A stretch of 64,000 nucleotides of DNA, from NCBI GenBank assembly GCA_017541145.1, contig JAFXZT010000058.1, positions 1-64,000 on the forward strand. The letters run 5' to 3'. Shown one piece after another: positions 1 to 10,312 of this stretch (the stretch's first letter is position 1; each line of letters opens with the position of its first letter). The DNA is from Bacteroidales bacterium (lineage in GTDB: Bacteria > Bacteroidota > Bacteroidia > Bacteroidales > UBA3824). The position numbers and the translations under genes were made by a program. The notes beneath the pieces were generated by a model, which was given only the letters and a program-made list of their open reading frames with translations, had not been told where the DNA came from and did not search any database.

Positions 1-1897
1 GGTTTCCGCTACCAAGATAGTCAAAACCGTATATTTGTGTAGCAGTATCAGGCAAAAAGTTGATTTTCCACTGCGCCAGCGAATCGCTTTTGCGGTGGTA
101 ATCCTTTAATAATGCGGCGTTTCCGCCCGTCGCCCGATATTCTTTGATGCCCATTACTTGTCCGTTTTGTGAATAAACCAAGCTGTCGCCTTTGCCGTCG
201 GTTATCAACGTTTGCGACGGATTTTTGTGAAGGTCAAATTCGGTTTCTGTCGTAGAACCGTCTGAATTTACAACAACAGCTACAAACTCACCACTTTCAC
301 GGCGGTAAAGGTAATCAAATTTTTGGTCAATTACAATTGTATCACGAATTTTTGACGACGTTGCCAAAGAATTTCCATCAAGCCAAAGCGATTTTACGTA
401 ATTCGCCAATTCTTCGGGCTCAACCATGCCAACGGGTGTGTCGATGCTACGGTAACGAGTTGTAATTATTTGATTATCAGTATTTATCTTGGTATCCCAA
501 AATTCACACGCTATTTTTGCTCCGCCCCAAGCGTTCATAATCAAATAAAACTGTCCTTGCAAAACGCCGTCACCATCTGATTTACAATTGATTATCTCAT
601 AATCTGACGAGCCGTTGGACTCCGAAACGATGTCGCCTTCTTTGAAATCAGTTTTCAATTCAAAATTTGTAATTTCGACTTTTGGGAACTGATAACCGCA
701 CGGATATTTCGGCTCAACTATCTGAGGTGCAGCGTATTTGATGGTGTCCCAATCCGACCAGTTAGAACAACGGCTGTCGTCGCCCCAACATTGAGCTTTT
801 ACGCGAAACAAAATTGTATATTCTTTTTCTGGTGCTGATGCCAATGTAAATTTTGGTTCGTCTTTTTCCATCGCTATCGTTTTGGTAGTCTGAGGATTAT
901 AATATTCTACGTAATATTTTGTGTGTCCCTCAGCAGCGTTCCATGTAACGGTTGCTTGACGGTTTCGCTCGTTGATTTTATGTTTTAAGCCCGTAACAGG
1001 AACGGGTAAGTGCTTGTAAATAAAGCTTCTAACTTCGCTTTTACCATTTTGCAAAAACGTTGCTTTTTCAAACGGATCGTATGCCGTAACGCGCCAACAA
1101 TATTTTTGACCAATTTCAAAGGGAAAATTTGCAAGCAAAAACTGATATTTTTCGTCGAACAAATTTTCCATAGTAAAATCAGCATGACGCTGAGCCTCAA
1201 CGTTTTTGTCGTTAATATTTTGTTTCCAAAGTTCAAATTTATAACGATAATTGCAACGAGTGGCGATATTTGCGCCGCCATTGTCACCACGCCAAGTAAA
1301 ATTTACAAATTGATTGTCGTTTTCAATTGTAAAATTATCGTCCGGACTTGTCAATTTTGGCGGCGCAATCATCACGGATTTTAGTAAAATCTGTGCAGTA
1401 TTGCTGACAATTTTTCCAGTTCTGGTGTCACGAGCGTAGATTTTTAAGATGTTTTGACCGTCTTGAAAATTTGACTTTTTGTAATTCAAATAATACGTAT
1501 TAAAAATACATTCCAAGTCCTGACCGGTAAGCGTAAGTGTCTCACCTGAACCGATTTGGAAAGTTTTTGAGATGTTCGGACTTTTGGTTTGAATATAAGT
1601 TTTGAGACCGTTTGTTACCGACATGTAAAGTTGGATTTGCAAATAAGGATCTTTGAAGTCAGTATTTCTGACAATTACAGTTAACATCCCGGCATTTTTG
1701 GGCGAATAATAATCTGAAAGTTTTGCGCTATAATTTCCGCAACCCAAAATACTGATATTTATCGAGTTAGAACCTTGCGCAAATGCAGCAAAAGAATAAA
1801 AAAGAAAAATCAGGCAAAATAAAACAGCCAATTTGTTGAACATCAACAAATTGTGATTTTTACCATGGGGTGGAATTTTATTTACATTTGCAGTCAT
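1..1897 (-). CDS. TANFOR-type secreted protein with fibronectin-like domains (3' end beyond window)
   Basis: The minus frame is open from position 1897 to the left edge, giving 632 codons with no stop, so the C-terminus is missing. Residues 20-41 form a hydrophobic signal peptide ending AFAQ. An equally good start is the ATG at 1843, which places the signal peptide at the very N-terminus. Residues 45-175 resemble the Bacteroidota TANFOR domain: an extended beta region, a run of the type GSGETLTLTGQDL, then an FNTYYLNY segment. Residues 180-300 and 297-385 look like fibronectin III/Ig-like sandwiches (WRVTAYDP; ATVTWNAAEGHTKYYVEYY). The family is exported and often very large; its role is not established. 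It diverges from the T9SS-type protease at 2308. The TANFOR assignment rests on remembered family pattern, not on a search. Confidence 0.72.
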   Translation of the reverse strand, partial: MTANVNKIPPHGKNHNLLMFNKLAVLFCLIFLFYSFAAFAQGSNSINISILGCGNYSAKLSDYYSPKNAGMLTVIVRNTDFKDPYLQIQLYMSVTNGLKTYIQTKSPNISKTFQIGSGETLTLTGQDLECIFNTYYLNYKKSNFQDGQNILKIYARDTRTGKIVSNTAQILLKSVMIAPPKLTSPDDNFTIENDNQFVNFTWRGDNGGANIATRCNYRYKFELWKQNINDKNVEAQRHADFTMENLFDEKYQFLLANFPFEIGQKYCWRVTAYDPFEKATFLQNGKSEVRSFIYKHLPVPVTGLKHKINERNRQATVTWNAAEGHTKYYVEYYNPQTTKTIAMEKDEPKFTLASAPEKEYTILFRVKAQCWGDDSRCSNWSDWDTIKYAAPQIVEPKYPCGYQFPKVEITNFELKTDFKEGDIVSESNGSSDYEIINCKSDGDGVLQGQFYLIMNAWGGAKIACEFWDTKINTDNQIITTRYRSIDTPVGMVEPEELANYVKSLWLDGNSLATSSKIRDTIVIDQKFDYLYRRESGEFVAVVVNSDGSTTETEFDLHKNPSQTLITDGKGDSLVYSQNGQVMGIKEYRATGGNAALLKDYHRKSDSLAQWKINFLPDTATQIYGFDYLGSGN

Positions 1898-2008
1898 TTT
1901 GAATCTTTTTTTAGCTTTTTTAACGTTGCGAAATTAGAATAAACTTTTTGAAGTAACAAAAAATAGAAAATAATTTTTCCTCTGATCACGGCTCTTTCAT
2001 TTAAACAT

Positions 2009-2182
2009 TTATCACCGAATAAAACGAATTAAACAAATTGTTTTACCGTGAATTACATTAAACAAATGACGCAAGCGGCGGCGATTATAACGAATGCACA
2101 AAAATTCATTAAATTTGTAAAATTAGAATACAAATTGTTGAATTTTAATTTATTAGTAGTGTTTTAAATTTCGTTTTATTCG
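2009..2182. repeat. MITE-like element copy A with imperfect terminal inverted repeats
   Basis: The 410-bp divergent gap 1898-2307 contains TTATCACCGAAT followed by AAAACGAATTAAACAAA at 2009-2037, and the reverse complement of its core (TTCGTTTTATTCG) at 2170-2182. The same 29-bp end, with one mismatch, occurs inverted at 14055-14083, and a diverged copy occurs at 13878-13901. The interior is non-coding and AT-rich. Apart from this element and the promoter before 2308, nothing else is recognisable in the gap. Confidence 0.5.
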
Positions 2183-2255
2183 ATTAAAATTAACTCGTCC
2201 AAATTTTAACGGAACACTAATGACTAATGATTTTAAATTATTTTAGTAAAAATAT

Positions 2256-2288
2256 TTTGCGTTGTCTTGTCTTTTATACATATTTTTG
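2256..2288 (+). promoter_or_regulatory. Bacteroidota-type promoter of the protease gene
   Basis: A -33 element TTTG at 2256-2259 and a -7 element TATTTTTG at 2281-2288 are separated by 21 bp. This fits the TTTG-N19..21-TAnnTTTG pattern of the main Bacteroidota sigma factor. The start codon follows 19 bp after the -7 box. Confidence 0.55.
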
Positions 2289-2307
2289 CTGTTAAACTTT
2301 TTAATTT

Positions 2308-4797
2308 ATGAAACATATTTTTTTAATTTTAACATTTTTATCTACACTGATTTCCAACAGCGTATTTTCTCAAGTAGAAAAAATTCAAACTCCGAGAAGT
2401 TTTCAGTTGACTGATTTTTGTTTATCTGACATCAAAACTGTAAAAATTTCTCCGCCCGTATTTTCAAAATCTTCTCAAAAGTCAGACGGGCGTTTGGCTT
2501 TTGCGAAAATTATTCCTGTTGACATCGATTTTTTTGAAAATTCTGCAATAAAATTAATTCCCGACGGCGAGATTTATTCTTTGATGATTTCTTCTGTAAG
2601 TGCTTTTTCTCTCGGATTTTATTTTCAGGATTTTGAATTGAAAGACGGTGTTGAACTTTATCTTTACAGTTCTGACCGTAAGGATGTTATCGGTGCAATT
2701 ACTTCCGAAAACAATCGCAGTAACAAGACTTTGAAAACAGCTCAAGTTGTTGGTGATTCGGTGTTTATCGAACTTTTTGTTCCAAAACAAATTGAGCAGC
2801 CGGATTTTAAAATTTCTAAAATTTATTACGATTTTCATAATTTGTTCGGTTACGAGCAACAGACTTTGCAAAAAGCCATTAAGTCATCGTGTTACAATGA
2901 GATAGATATAAATTGCGAAGTCGGTCAAGATTTTCAAGATATAAAACACGCAGTTTTGAAATACACTTTTGACGAGGACGATTATCAATATTTGTGTACC
3001 GGAGCGTTAATCAACAATTACAAAAATGATTGTACACCTTACGTTTTAACAGCGGCTCATTGTATTTGTAAAAACGAACAAGCGCAAACTTTGGTTGCAT
3101 ATTTCAATTACGAAATTGCAGAATGTGGAAATAATGTAAAGCCTAAAACTCAGTCACTTGAAGGTGCTACGATTGTTGCAACATCGGAGCTGAAAAGTGT
3201 TAATTCGATGTTTAATTCCTCAAAAAAATATCCAGCCTTGGATTTTACATTGTTGAAACTTGATAAAGTTCCGCCGGCAACATATCTGCCTTATTATGCG
3301 GGATTTACAACTAACGAAACTTCCAATTTAACATTTACTACTTGTATTCATCATCCCAACGGTGATTACAAAAAAATATCTACCTCAAGCACGGCAGTTT
3401 ACCAAGATTCTTATCCTAACGACGACGATCCTGATACCAATTATGATTTGATGTCGCATTGGCATATTTCGAGATGGGACAACGGTACTACGGAATCCGG
3501 CTCGTCGGGTTCACCGCTTTTTAATATCAAAAAACAGATAATTGGCGATTTATCAGGAGGTTACGCATCTTGTACAAACCCGGTGAATGATTTTTTTCAG
3601 ATGTTTTCCAAAGCTTGGGAGGCATCGCCAAATGCAGAGAATCAATTGAAATATTGGCTTGCCGGCGAATCGGGAATCACTGAGCTTGAGCATCTTGACC
3701 CTTATCATCTTGCTTCAAATTACGTAAAATCCGAAATTCAGGGCGTAATAAATTCTGATACTTCGCAAGTGGAACTAAGTTGGGAAATCATTGATCCTGT
3801 ATATTTTACAGAAAATTTTGAGAAAATGACTTCCAATTCGGACATCATTACACCGTTTTTGGCAAATACCGACAACGACAACACAATATCCAATTCGGCT
3901 CATATCGATTACAGCGGTAAAGGTAATTGTACTTCCTACATCTTGTTGAATTCCAACGACGAAGATTACAAAGCATTTAGCGGGAACAGATGTTTGGCGA
4001 GTTTTACAGCTTCAGAGAATTCAACAAACGATTTTCTTATCTTGAACAAATTTTCAGTTTTGCCTTCATCTGTTTTAACATTTGCTGCAAAATCAGTGGG
4101 CGGAAAATCAACATTACGGATTTCTCAAAATGCTAATCCTCAGCGTTTTTCAACTATTCAAGAAATTGAAATCGGGGAAGAATGGACAGTTTATACAATT
4201 CCGCTTTCTGATTTTTCAGGCTCAACTATTTACTTGAATCTCAATAATATAACAGAATCCGGAAAAAGTGAGGCGTTACTTCTTGATGATATTAAGTTGC
4301 AAAAAAATCAGGAAGAATATGAAAATGCGGAACTTGCAGGTTATCAGGTGTTTTGTAACAACGAACTTGTAGCCGAATTGGGTTCGGACGTTACCTCTTA
4401 TTTTTACAACATCCAAAAAGACGTTTCATACACATTTTTTGTACGAAATGTTTATGCAGACGGCGGAATTTCAGGCATTTACAATTCTGTAACTTTTTAC
4501 TATAAAATTCCGGAAAAAACTCCGGTTAATGATGTAAAACCCGAAGTGAATTTTTCAAATCTCCTTTATCCGAATCCGGCAAACGATGTAATATATTTCA
4601 AGCCGGGTTCTGATATTAGCCGTGCGGTTGCAACGGTAAGAGATGTCAACGGTAAAATATTGTTACAAAACGATTTAGGAGAACTTAAAGCCGGTGAATC
4701 ATACGCAATTCCGGTTAATAATTTCAAGTCAGGAATTTATATTCTTACTGTTAACAACGGGTCTTACAAAATATCGCTAAAATTTGTTGTTAACTAA
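2308..4797 (+). CDS. Trypsin-like serine endopeptidase with adhesin-type domain and T9SS sorting tail
   Basis: This 829-residue secreted protease has a signal peptide at residues 1-21 (ending VFSQ). The chymotrypsin-fold domain covers about 195-460 and resembles lysyl endopeptidases. The triad can be read directly: His251 in TAAHC, Asp312 in LDFTLLKL, and Ser400 in GSSGSP. Paired cysteines around the fold suggest disulfides. Residues 500-665 (from YFTENFEKM) look like the cleaved-adhesin/MAM-type sandwich of gingipain-like proteins. A fibronectin-like stretch follows, and residues 755-829 form a type A T9SS C-terminal domain (LYPNPANDVIYF...GKI...SGIYILTV). Family knowledge predicts export by T9SS to the surface or medium and tail cleavage. 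Substrate specificity cannot be told from sequence alone. The gene has its own promoter and appears monocistronic. Confidence 0.9.
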   Translation: MKHIFLILTFLSTLISNSVFSQVEKIQTPRSFQLTDFCLSDIKTVKISPPVFSKSSQKSDGRLAFAKIIPVDIDFFENSAIKLIPDGEIYSLMISSVSAFSLGFYFQDFELKDGVELYLYSSDRKDVIGAITSENNRSNKTLKTAQVVGDSVFIELFVPKQIEQPDFKISKIYYDFHNLFGYEQQTLQKAIKSSCYNEIDINCEVGQDFQDIKHAVLKYTFDEDDYQYLCTGALINNYKNDCTPYVLTAAHCICKNEQAQTLVAYFNYEIAECGNNVKPKTQSLEGATIVATSELKSVNSMFNSSKKYPALDFTLLKLDKVPPATYLPYYAGFTTNETSNLTFTTCIHHPNGDYKKISTSSTAVYQDSYPNDDDPDTNYDLMSHWHISRWDNGTTESGSSGSPLFNIKKQIIGDLSGGYASCTNPVNDFFQMFSKAWEASPNAENQLKYWLAGESGITELEHLDPYHLASNYVKSEIQGVINSDTSQVELSWEIIDPVYFTENFEKMTSNSDIITPFLANTDNDNTISNSAHIDYSGKGNCTSYILLNSNDEDYKAFSGNRCLASFTASENSTNDFLILNKFSVLPSSVLTFAAKSVGGKSTLRISQNANPQRFSTIQEIEIGEEWTVYTIPLSDFSGSTIYLNLNNITESGKSEALLLDDIKLQKNQEEYENAELAGYQVFCNNELVAELGSDVTSYFYNIQKDVSYTFFVRNVYADGGISGIYNSVTFYYKIPEKTPVNDVKPEVNFSNLLYPNPANDVIYFKPGSDISRAVATVRDVNGKILLQNDLGELKAGESYAIPVNNFKSGIYILTVNNGSYKISLKFVVN

Positions 4798-4922
4798 TCA
4801 TTTTAAGTTAAACACATTGAACAATGAAAACATCAGTAAGAACTCTCAAAAGATTTTGTTCTTTTCGGAAATTTTTGAATCTAGAATTAGTTTCATTCGG
4901 TGATGAGATAGAACAAAATAAA

Positions 4923-4954
4923 TTTGGAGAATAAGAAGCAAACCGCTACTTTTG
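4923..4954 (+). promoter_or_regulatory. Promoter of Rpn-type gene
   Basis: TTTG at 4923-4926 and TACTTTTG at 4947-4954 are 20 bp apart, a full match to the Bacteroidota consensus. The start codon lies 28 bp downstream. The rest of the 185-bp gap holds only a partial match (ATTCGGTGAT, 4895-4904) to the end of the inverted-repeat family at 2009 and 14055. Confidence 0.7.
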
Positions 4955-4982
4955 CGAATGAAACAAAATTTAGAATAAAATT

Positions 4983-5972
4983 ATGTCAAAATATCTTAAC
5001 CCATATACTGATTTCGGATTCAAAAAACTTTTTGGAACAGAACTTAACAAAGATTTGTTAATCAGCTTTTTAAATGCGTTGTTTGAAAAGTGTAACGAAC
5101 TTCCAAAAGACGAAATCGAAGACGTAACTTATCTAAATGCCGAAAAACTTGGACGTGCTGCATCGGAGCGTCGTGCCATTTTTGACGTTTATTGTACTAC
5201 CAAAAGCGGTGCAAAGTTTATCGTTGAAATGCAAAATGTATTTCAACAGTTTTTCAAAGATAGAAGTGTTTACTATTCGTCGTTTCCGATTCGCGAAATG
5301 GCAAGAAAAGATACCAAAGAAGAGCCTTGGAGTTACGAATTAAATAACGTCTATACCGTTGGTATTCTGAACTTTGTGTTCAAAGACAAGGAAGAACTTG
5401 AAACCGGTGATTTTAAAACAGTCAACGAATTTTCCGACGAAGATTTGTTTCATGTTGTGATGTTGAAAGACCTTACTACGGACAAAGTTTTTTACAAGAA
5501 ATTAGCATATTTTTACCTCGAAATGCCGAAATTCAACAAAACGGAATCTCAACTTGAAATGATGTACGATAAATGGTTGTTCGTTCTAAAAAATCTTGCC
5601 CGTTTGATGGAACGTCCAAAAGAATTGCAAGAACGAGTTTTTGAAAAACTATTCCGTCAAGCCGAAATTGCGATGTTTTCACCCAAAGAGTTTTCAGATT
5701 ACGAAGAAAGTCTGCATAACTTGTGGGACATAACCAACGCAATGAACGATGCCGAAAACAAAGGCTTCGGAAAAGGCAAGGAGGAAGGCTTGCAACAAGG
5801 ATTAGAAAAAGGTTTACAACAAGGTCGCGCCGAAGGAAGAGCCGAAGGTAACGCCGAAGGACATTCCGAAGAAAAAATCGAAACTGCCAAACGTATGAAA
5901 GCCGACGGATTATCTATTGAAGTAATTGCAAAATATACTCAATTATCTGTTGAAGACGTCAAAAAATTGTAA
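4983..5972 (+). CDS. Rpn family PD-(D/E)XK nuclease (PDDEXK_2, transposase-like)
   Basis: This 329-residue protein belongs to the recombination-promoting nuclease/putative transposase family. It opens with the signature NPYTDFGFKKLFG. The nuclease core shows Asp68 (IFDVYC) and Glu82-x-Gln84 (IVEMQ), the E-x-Q variant usual in this family. After an all-helical middle region, residues 255-295 form a glycine-periodic, charged stretch (KGxxxGxxxG/AEGxAEG units). A short helical tail that resembles a helix-turn-helix follows (LSIEVIAKYTQLSVEDVKKL). Family members cut DNA, and several E. coli relatives act in recombination or anti-phage defence. It is a diverged relative of the three genes at 57196, 59560 and 61670. 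No partner gene is adjacent. Confidence 0.85.
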   Translation: MSKYLNPYTDFGFKKLFGTELNKDLLISFLNALFEKCNELPKDEIEDVTYLNAEKLGRAASERRAIFDVYCTTKSGAKFIVEMQNVFQQFFKDRSVYYSSFPIREMARKDTKEEPWSYELNNVYTVGILNFVFKDKEELETGDFKTVNEFSDEDLFHVVMLKDLTTDKVFYKKLAYFYLEMPKFNKTESQLEMMYDKWLFVLKNLARLMERPKELQERVFEKLFRQAEIAMFSPKEFSDYEESLHNLWDITNAMNDAENKGFGKGKEEGLQQGLEKGLQQGRAEGRAEGNAEGHSEEKIETAKRMKADGLSIEVIAKYTQLSVEDVKKL

Positions 5973-6041
5973 TTGGTAACGATATTCTTGTAGTCTGAAA
6001 ATAATATATCATAATCATTTGCGAAATTTTTTAATAATTAT

Positions 6042-6079
6042 AAAAAAAACGGAAGTTAATTCTAAAAATTAACTTCCGG
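6042..6079 (-). terminator. Intrinsic terminator of alaS
   Basis: An 11-bp perfect stem (6050-6060 with 6068-6078) and a 7-nt loop are followed on the minus strand by eight T residues (6049-6042). It lies 30 bp beyond the alaS stop. Confidence 0.85.
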
Positions 6080-6108
6080 TTATATGTTGTATTGTTTTAT
6101 AATTTTAC

Positions 6109-8736
6109 TTATTTCAACATCGCCTTAGCTTTGTCTACAGCAGCTTGAAGACCTTCAGCTTTTTTGCCGCCGGCAGTTGCGTAGAATGCTTGTCCGCCGC
6201 CGCCACCGTTGATTTCTTTACCGGCTTCTTTTACAATTGCTCCGGCATTGAGACCTTTTTCTTTTACAATATTGTCTGACATAATTACAGAAAGTGTAGG
6301 TTTGTCATCAATATTTGTTCCAAGTACAACGTAGCAGTTGTCAAGTTGTTGACGAATTTGGAATGAAAGATCTTTCAACAAATCTTTGCTTGACACTTTT
6401 ACTATTTCAGCGATTACGTTTACACCGTTGATATTTTGAGCTTTAGAAATAAGAGCATCTTTTACGGTAGCAAGTTTTTCGTGTTCAAGAGCATCAATTT
6501 GTTTCTTGAGATTTGCATTCTCATCGATGAGAGCTTTTACAGATTTCAAAGCATCTTGTTCGGTTTTAGCCTTGAAAGTGAGTTTCAATTCCGATGCAAC
6601 TGCGCACTGATTACGAACGTAAAGTTCTGCTGCTTTGCCTGTTAAAGCTTCGATACGGCGTACTCCGGATGCAACGGCTGTTTCGGTAATGATTTTGAAA
6701 AATCCGATTTTACCGGTATTTTTTGTATGACATCCGCCGCAAAGTTCTACTGAAGAACCAAATTTTATAACACGAACTTTATCACCGTATTTTTCGCCGA
6801 AAAGTGCAATTGCACCTTTCTTTTTAGCTTCATCGATTGGCATATCGCGATATTCTTCCAATTCAATAGCTTCACGGATTTTGTCGTTAACCATGTCTTC
6901 TGCTTTGGCGATTTCTTCATCAGTCATTTTTGAGAAATGAGAGAAGTCAAATCTCAGATAATCAGGACAAACCAAAGAACCTTTTTGTTCTACGTGAGTT
7001 CCGAGAATTGTTCTGAGAGCTTCGTCAAGCAAGTGAGTTGCTGAGTGGTTACATTCTGAATTGTTGCGTTTTACTTTGTCAACTACAGCCTTGAAAGTTG
7101 CAGTTAAATCTTCCGGCAATTCTTTTACAATATGAATTGAAAGACCGTTTTCTTTCTGAGTGTCAGTGATATAAGTTTTTTTACCGTTTGATTCGATATA
7201 TCCTTGGTCACCAACCTGTCCGCCCATTTCACCGTAGAACGGAGTTTTGTTGAAAACGATTTGATAATATTTTTTGCCTTTGGCTTCCACCTTACGATAA
7301 CGCCAGATTTTTACTTCGTCTTCTGTATTGTCGTAACCGGTAAAATCCTCTGTTGAGAAATTACCAACTTCTTGCCAGTCAGTAGATTCAATCTTAGCAT
7401 CTTGACGTGAACGCTCTTTTTGTTTCTGAAGTTCAGCTTCAAATTCAGGTTGATTAAGTGTCAAACCTTTTTCTTTGAGAATCAGTTCAGTAAGGTCGAG
7501 CGGGAAACCGTAAGTATCATAAAGTTCAAAAACAGTTTTGCCGTCGATTTCGGTTTTACCGTCGGCAGTAGCTTTTGCAACTACTTTGTCGAGCAATTTG
7601 ATACCGGTGTCCAAAGTGCGGAGGAATGATGTTTCTTCCTCAATCATAACCTTTTCGATAAGTTCTTTCTGAGCGATAAGTTCAGGATAAGCCTCGCCCA
7701 TAACAGAATTTAGTGTCGGGAGAAGTTTGTACAAGAACGGTTCGCCTTGTTTCAAGAAAGTGTAAGCATAACGAACAGCGCGGCGCAAAATTCTTCTGAT
7801 AACATAACCGGCTTTTGCGTTGGCAGGAAGTTGACCGTCAGCAATTGCAAAAGCGATAGCACGGATATGGTCGGCAATTACGCGAGATGCTACGTCAGTT
7901 TCTTTTGAGCTACCGTATTTAATACCGGTAAGTCTTCCGATTTCTTGAATTACAGGTTGGAAAATATCAGTATCGTAATTTGATTGTTTACCTTGAAGAG
8001 CCATGCAAAGACGTTCAAAACCCATACCTGTATCTACGTGTTTAGCAGGAAGAAGTTCCAACGAACCGTCAGCTTTTCTGTTGAATTGCATGAATACAAG
8101 GTTCCAAATTTCAATAACTTGCGGATGAGATTTGTTAACGAGTTCTACGCCCGGAATTTTTGCGCGTTCATCGTCAGAACGGAGGTCAATATGAATTTCG
8201 GAGCACGGACCGCACGGACCGGTAGCACCCATTTCCCAAAAATTGTCGTGTTTGTTGCCGAGGATTACTCTGTCGGCTGGTAAGTGTTTGAGCCAATAAG
8301 ATTTAGCTTCTTCGTCGGCTTCAAGATTTTCTTCTTTAGAACCTTCAAAAACTGTGGCGTATAATCTGTTTTTATCGAGTTTTACCACTTCTGTAAGGAA
8401 TTCCCACGCCCAGTCAATAATTTCTTTCTTAAAGTAATCACCGAACGACCAGTTGCCAAGCATTTCAAACATCGTGTGGTGATAAGTATCGTGACCAACT
8501 TCTTCGAGGTCGTTGTGTTTTCCTGATACTCTCAAACATTTTTGTGAATCGGCAACTCGTTTGTATTTAGCAGGTTCGTTGCCCAAAAATATATCTTTGA
8601 ACTGGTTCATTCCAGCGTTGGTGAACATCAATGTCGGGTCGTTTTTTACCACCATTGGCGCAGATGGCACAACCTTGTGTTCTTTCGACGCAAAGAAATC
8701 CAAAAAGGCTTTGCGTATTTCCTTAGAGGTCATCAT
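6109..8736 (-). CDS. alaS: Alanine-tRNA ligase
   Basis: This 875-residue protein is the usual bacterial AlaRS length. It attaches alanine to tRNA-Ala and hydrolyses mischarged Ser/Gly-tRNA. The class II catalytic core is at about 1-240 ([32 protein letters not shown]) and the tRNA-recognition helices follow. The editing domain carries its zinc ligands in HSATHLL and CGGCH. The last 150 residues form a coiled coil and the C-Ala domain ending in a glycine-rich GGGGGQA segment. Two Met codons open the frame; the first was kept. It is monocistronic, divergent from pepD, and closed by a strong terminator. No sign of truncation. Confidence 0.98.
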   Translation of the reverse strand: MMTSKEIRKAFLDFFASKEHKVVPSAPMVVKNDPTLMFTNAGMNQFKDIFLGNEPAKYKRVADSQKCLRVSGKHNDLEEVGHDTYHHTMFEMLGNWSFGDYFKKEIIDWAWEFLTEVVKLDKNRLYATVFEGSKEENLEADEEAKSYWLKHLPADRVILGNKHDNFWEMGATGPCGPCSEIHIDLRSDDERAKIPGVELVNKSHPQVIEIWNLVFMQFNRKADGSLELLPAKHVDTGMGFERLCMALQGKQSNYDTDIFQPVIQEIGRLTGIKYGSSKETDVASRVIADHIRAIAFAIADGQLPANAKAGYVIRRILRRAVRYAYTFLKQGEPFLYKLLPTLNSVMGEAYPELIAQKELIEKVMIEEETSFLRTLDTGIKLLDKVVAKATADGKTEIDGKTVFELYDTYGFPLDLTELILKEKGLTLNQPEFEAELQKQKERSRQDAKIESTDWQEVGNFSTEDFTGYDNTEDEVKIWRYRKVEAKGKKYYQIVFNKTPFYGEMGGQVGDQGYIESNGKKTYITDTQKENGLSIHIVKELPEDLTATFKAVVDKVKRNNSECNHSATHLLDEALRTILGTHVEQKGSLVCPDYLRFDFSHFSKMTDEEIAKAEDMVNDKIREAIELEEYRDMPIDEAKKKGAIALFGEKYGDKVRVIKFGSSVELCGGCHTKNTGKIGFFKIITETAVASGVRRIEALTGKAAELYVRNQCAVASELKLTFKAKTEQDALKSVKALIDENANLKKQIDALEHEKLATVKDALISKAQNINGVNVIAEIVKVSSKDLLKDLSFQIRQQLDNCYVVLGTNIDDKPTLSVIMSDNIVKEKGLNAGAIVKEAGKEINGGGGGQAFYATAGGKKAEGLQAAVDKAKAMLK

Positions 8737-8776
8737 TTTAAAATTATCTAAATATATTTTCTAAAAAATTATTGCG

Positions 8777-8784
8777 CAAAGTTA
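8777..8784 (-). promoter_or_regulatory. Probable -7 element of alaS
   Basis: On the minus strand TAACTTTG matches TAnnTTTG and lies 40 bp upstream of the alaS start. No well-spaced TTTG was found for the -33 position. The 118-bp divergent gap must also hold the pepD promoter, for which only weak matches (TACCTTTA at 8808-8815) are visible. Confidence 0.4.
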
Positions 8785-8854
8785 GTATTTTTCTTTTAAA
8801 TTTTTTATACCTTTACAAAAATATTTTTAGTTACGTAGCTCAATTTAAATTAAC

Positions 8855-10312
8855 ATGAATCTGAATTTACATAATCCGGAAGGTGTTTGGAATTTTTTCA
8901 ACACGATTCTTACTATTCCGAGAGCTTCCGGCAACGAAAAACGAATTATTGATTTTATCAAAAAGTTTGCTTCTGACAGAAAACTTTTTACTAAATCAGA
9001 CAATACTGGCAACCTTTTGGTTATAAAGGAAGCAAGTGCCGGCTGTCAGGATTATCGCCCGGTAATGCTTCAGGCTCACGTGGATATGGTTTGTGAGAAA
9101 GACAAAGATTTTGAGTTTGACTTCTCTAAAGATACCATTCCGGCTTATGTGGACGGCGATTTCGTAAAAACTCGCGGTACTACTCTCGGTGCCGACGACG
9201 GTATCGGTGTGGCTGTTATGCTCGCCGTTTTGGACAGTAAAGAATTGAAGTTCGGTAAAATCGGATGCCTTTTTACTGTAAGCGAAGAAGTCGGCCTTAT
9301 TGGTGCTAAACGCTTGGACAAGAGTCTTTTGGACGGTTTTGACACTTTGATAAATCTCGATTCGGAGGAGTCTAACATCTTTTATATCGGATGTGCCGGC
9401 GGCGAAGGTACAAATGCTGATTTCAATTACGAAAAAATTCAAGTTAACGATAATTATATTTACAAAAAAATCACGGTTTCTGGACTTCTCGGTGGACATT
9501 CCGGCGGCGATATTCACAAAAAACGTTGTAATGCCATCTTGATTCTCAATCGTTTGTTGTGGTTGTTTCAGAAAAAAACAGATTTTTGTCTTGTAAGTTT
9601 CAATGGGGGAGGACTTCGTAATGCAATTCCCCGTGATGCTGAGGCTGTTATCGCCTTTGCTCCCGAACTTGAAGAAAGTTTTTACAAAATTTACAATTAT
9701 TATCTTATTGATACTAAGGGAATTTTCGCTGAGTCTGATCCGGGTTTAACAATTAGTGTAACCGATACCGACAAAACCGGTACATGTATAGATCATGCTA
9801 CACGAAGAAATCTTATCTGTACATTGCGCGGTGTTCCGAACGGTGTTATCGAAATGAGCGAATCTATTCCGGGTATTGTAGAAACATCTACAAATGTTGC
9901 TTCGGTAAAATTTGCGCAGAGTAGCAACAAGATACAAGTGGTAACCACGCAGCGCAGCCTTTTGGAATTGGAAAAAGCTCTCATTTGCGAGAAAATCGAA
10001 ACTATTTTTACAATGGGACAGGCAAATGTAGTTCATACAAACAATTATCCGGGCTGGTCGCCGAATGTGGATTCCAACATCTTGAAAATTGCCAAATTCT
10101 CGTATAAAAGATTGTTTGGAGAAGAGCCGATTGTAACATCAATTCATGCCGGACTGGAATGCGGTATTTTGAAAAATAAAAATACTGCGCTCGACATGAT
10201 TTCGCTCGGACCTACAATTACTGGAGTACATTCTCCAAGTGAAACGCTTGATATTAAATCAGTTGAAAAAATCTGGACATTACTTGTTGCGATACTCAGA
10301 GAGATGAAATGA
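8855..10312 (+). CDS. pepD: Cytosol non-specific dipeptidase (aminoacyl-histidine dipeptidase), M20 family
   Basis: This 485-residue metallopeptidase of family M20C hydrolyses dipeptides, including Xaa-His, in the cytoplasm. The two-metal site is readable: His75 and Asp77 in AHVDMVCEKD, Asp114 in GADDGIG, the catalytic-base pair Glu144-Glu145 in SEEVG, Asp172 region in LINLDSEE, and a late His in SIHAGLECG. The inserted lid/dimerisation domain (about 200-370, beginning SGLLGGHSGGDIH) has the expected length. There is no signal peptide. The gene overlaps the next one by 4 bp (ATGA), so the two are translationally coupled. Confidence 0.95.
   Translation: MNLNLHNPEGVWNFFNTILTIPRASGNEKRIIDFIKKFASDRKLFTKSDNTGNLLVIKEASAGCQDYRPVMLQAHVDMVCEKDKDFEFDFSKDTIPAYVDGDFVKTRGTTLGADDGIGVAVMLAVLDSKELKFGKIGCLFTVSEEVGLIGAKRLDKSLLDGFDTLINLDSEESNIFYIGCAGGEGTNADFNYEKIQVNDNYIYKKITVSGLLGGHSGGDIHKKRCNAILILNRLLWLFQKKTDFCLVSFNGGGLRNAIPRDAEAVIAFAPELEESFYKIYNYYLIDTKGIFAESDPGLTISVTDTDKTGTCIDHATRRNLICTLRGVPNGVIEMSESIPGIVETSTNVASVKFAQSSNKIQVVTTQRSLLELEKALICEKIETIFTMGQANVVHTNNYPGWSPNVDSNILKIAKFSYKRLFGEEPIVTSIHAGLECGILKNKNTALDMISLGPTITGVHSPSETLDIKSVEKIWTLLVAILREMK

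Noticed and set aside
985..1384. Opposing ORFs of about 100-125 codons within the left-edge region
   Set aside because: Both are shadows of the continuous minus-strand TANFOR frame, which reads through the whole region with coherent domains.
4824..4934. A 36-codon ORF (MKTSVRTLKRF...) between the protease and the Rpn gene
   Set aside because: No promoter precedes it, its composition is not protein-like, and it overlaps the Rpn promoter. It looks like chance.
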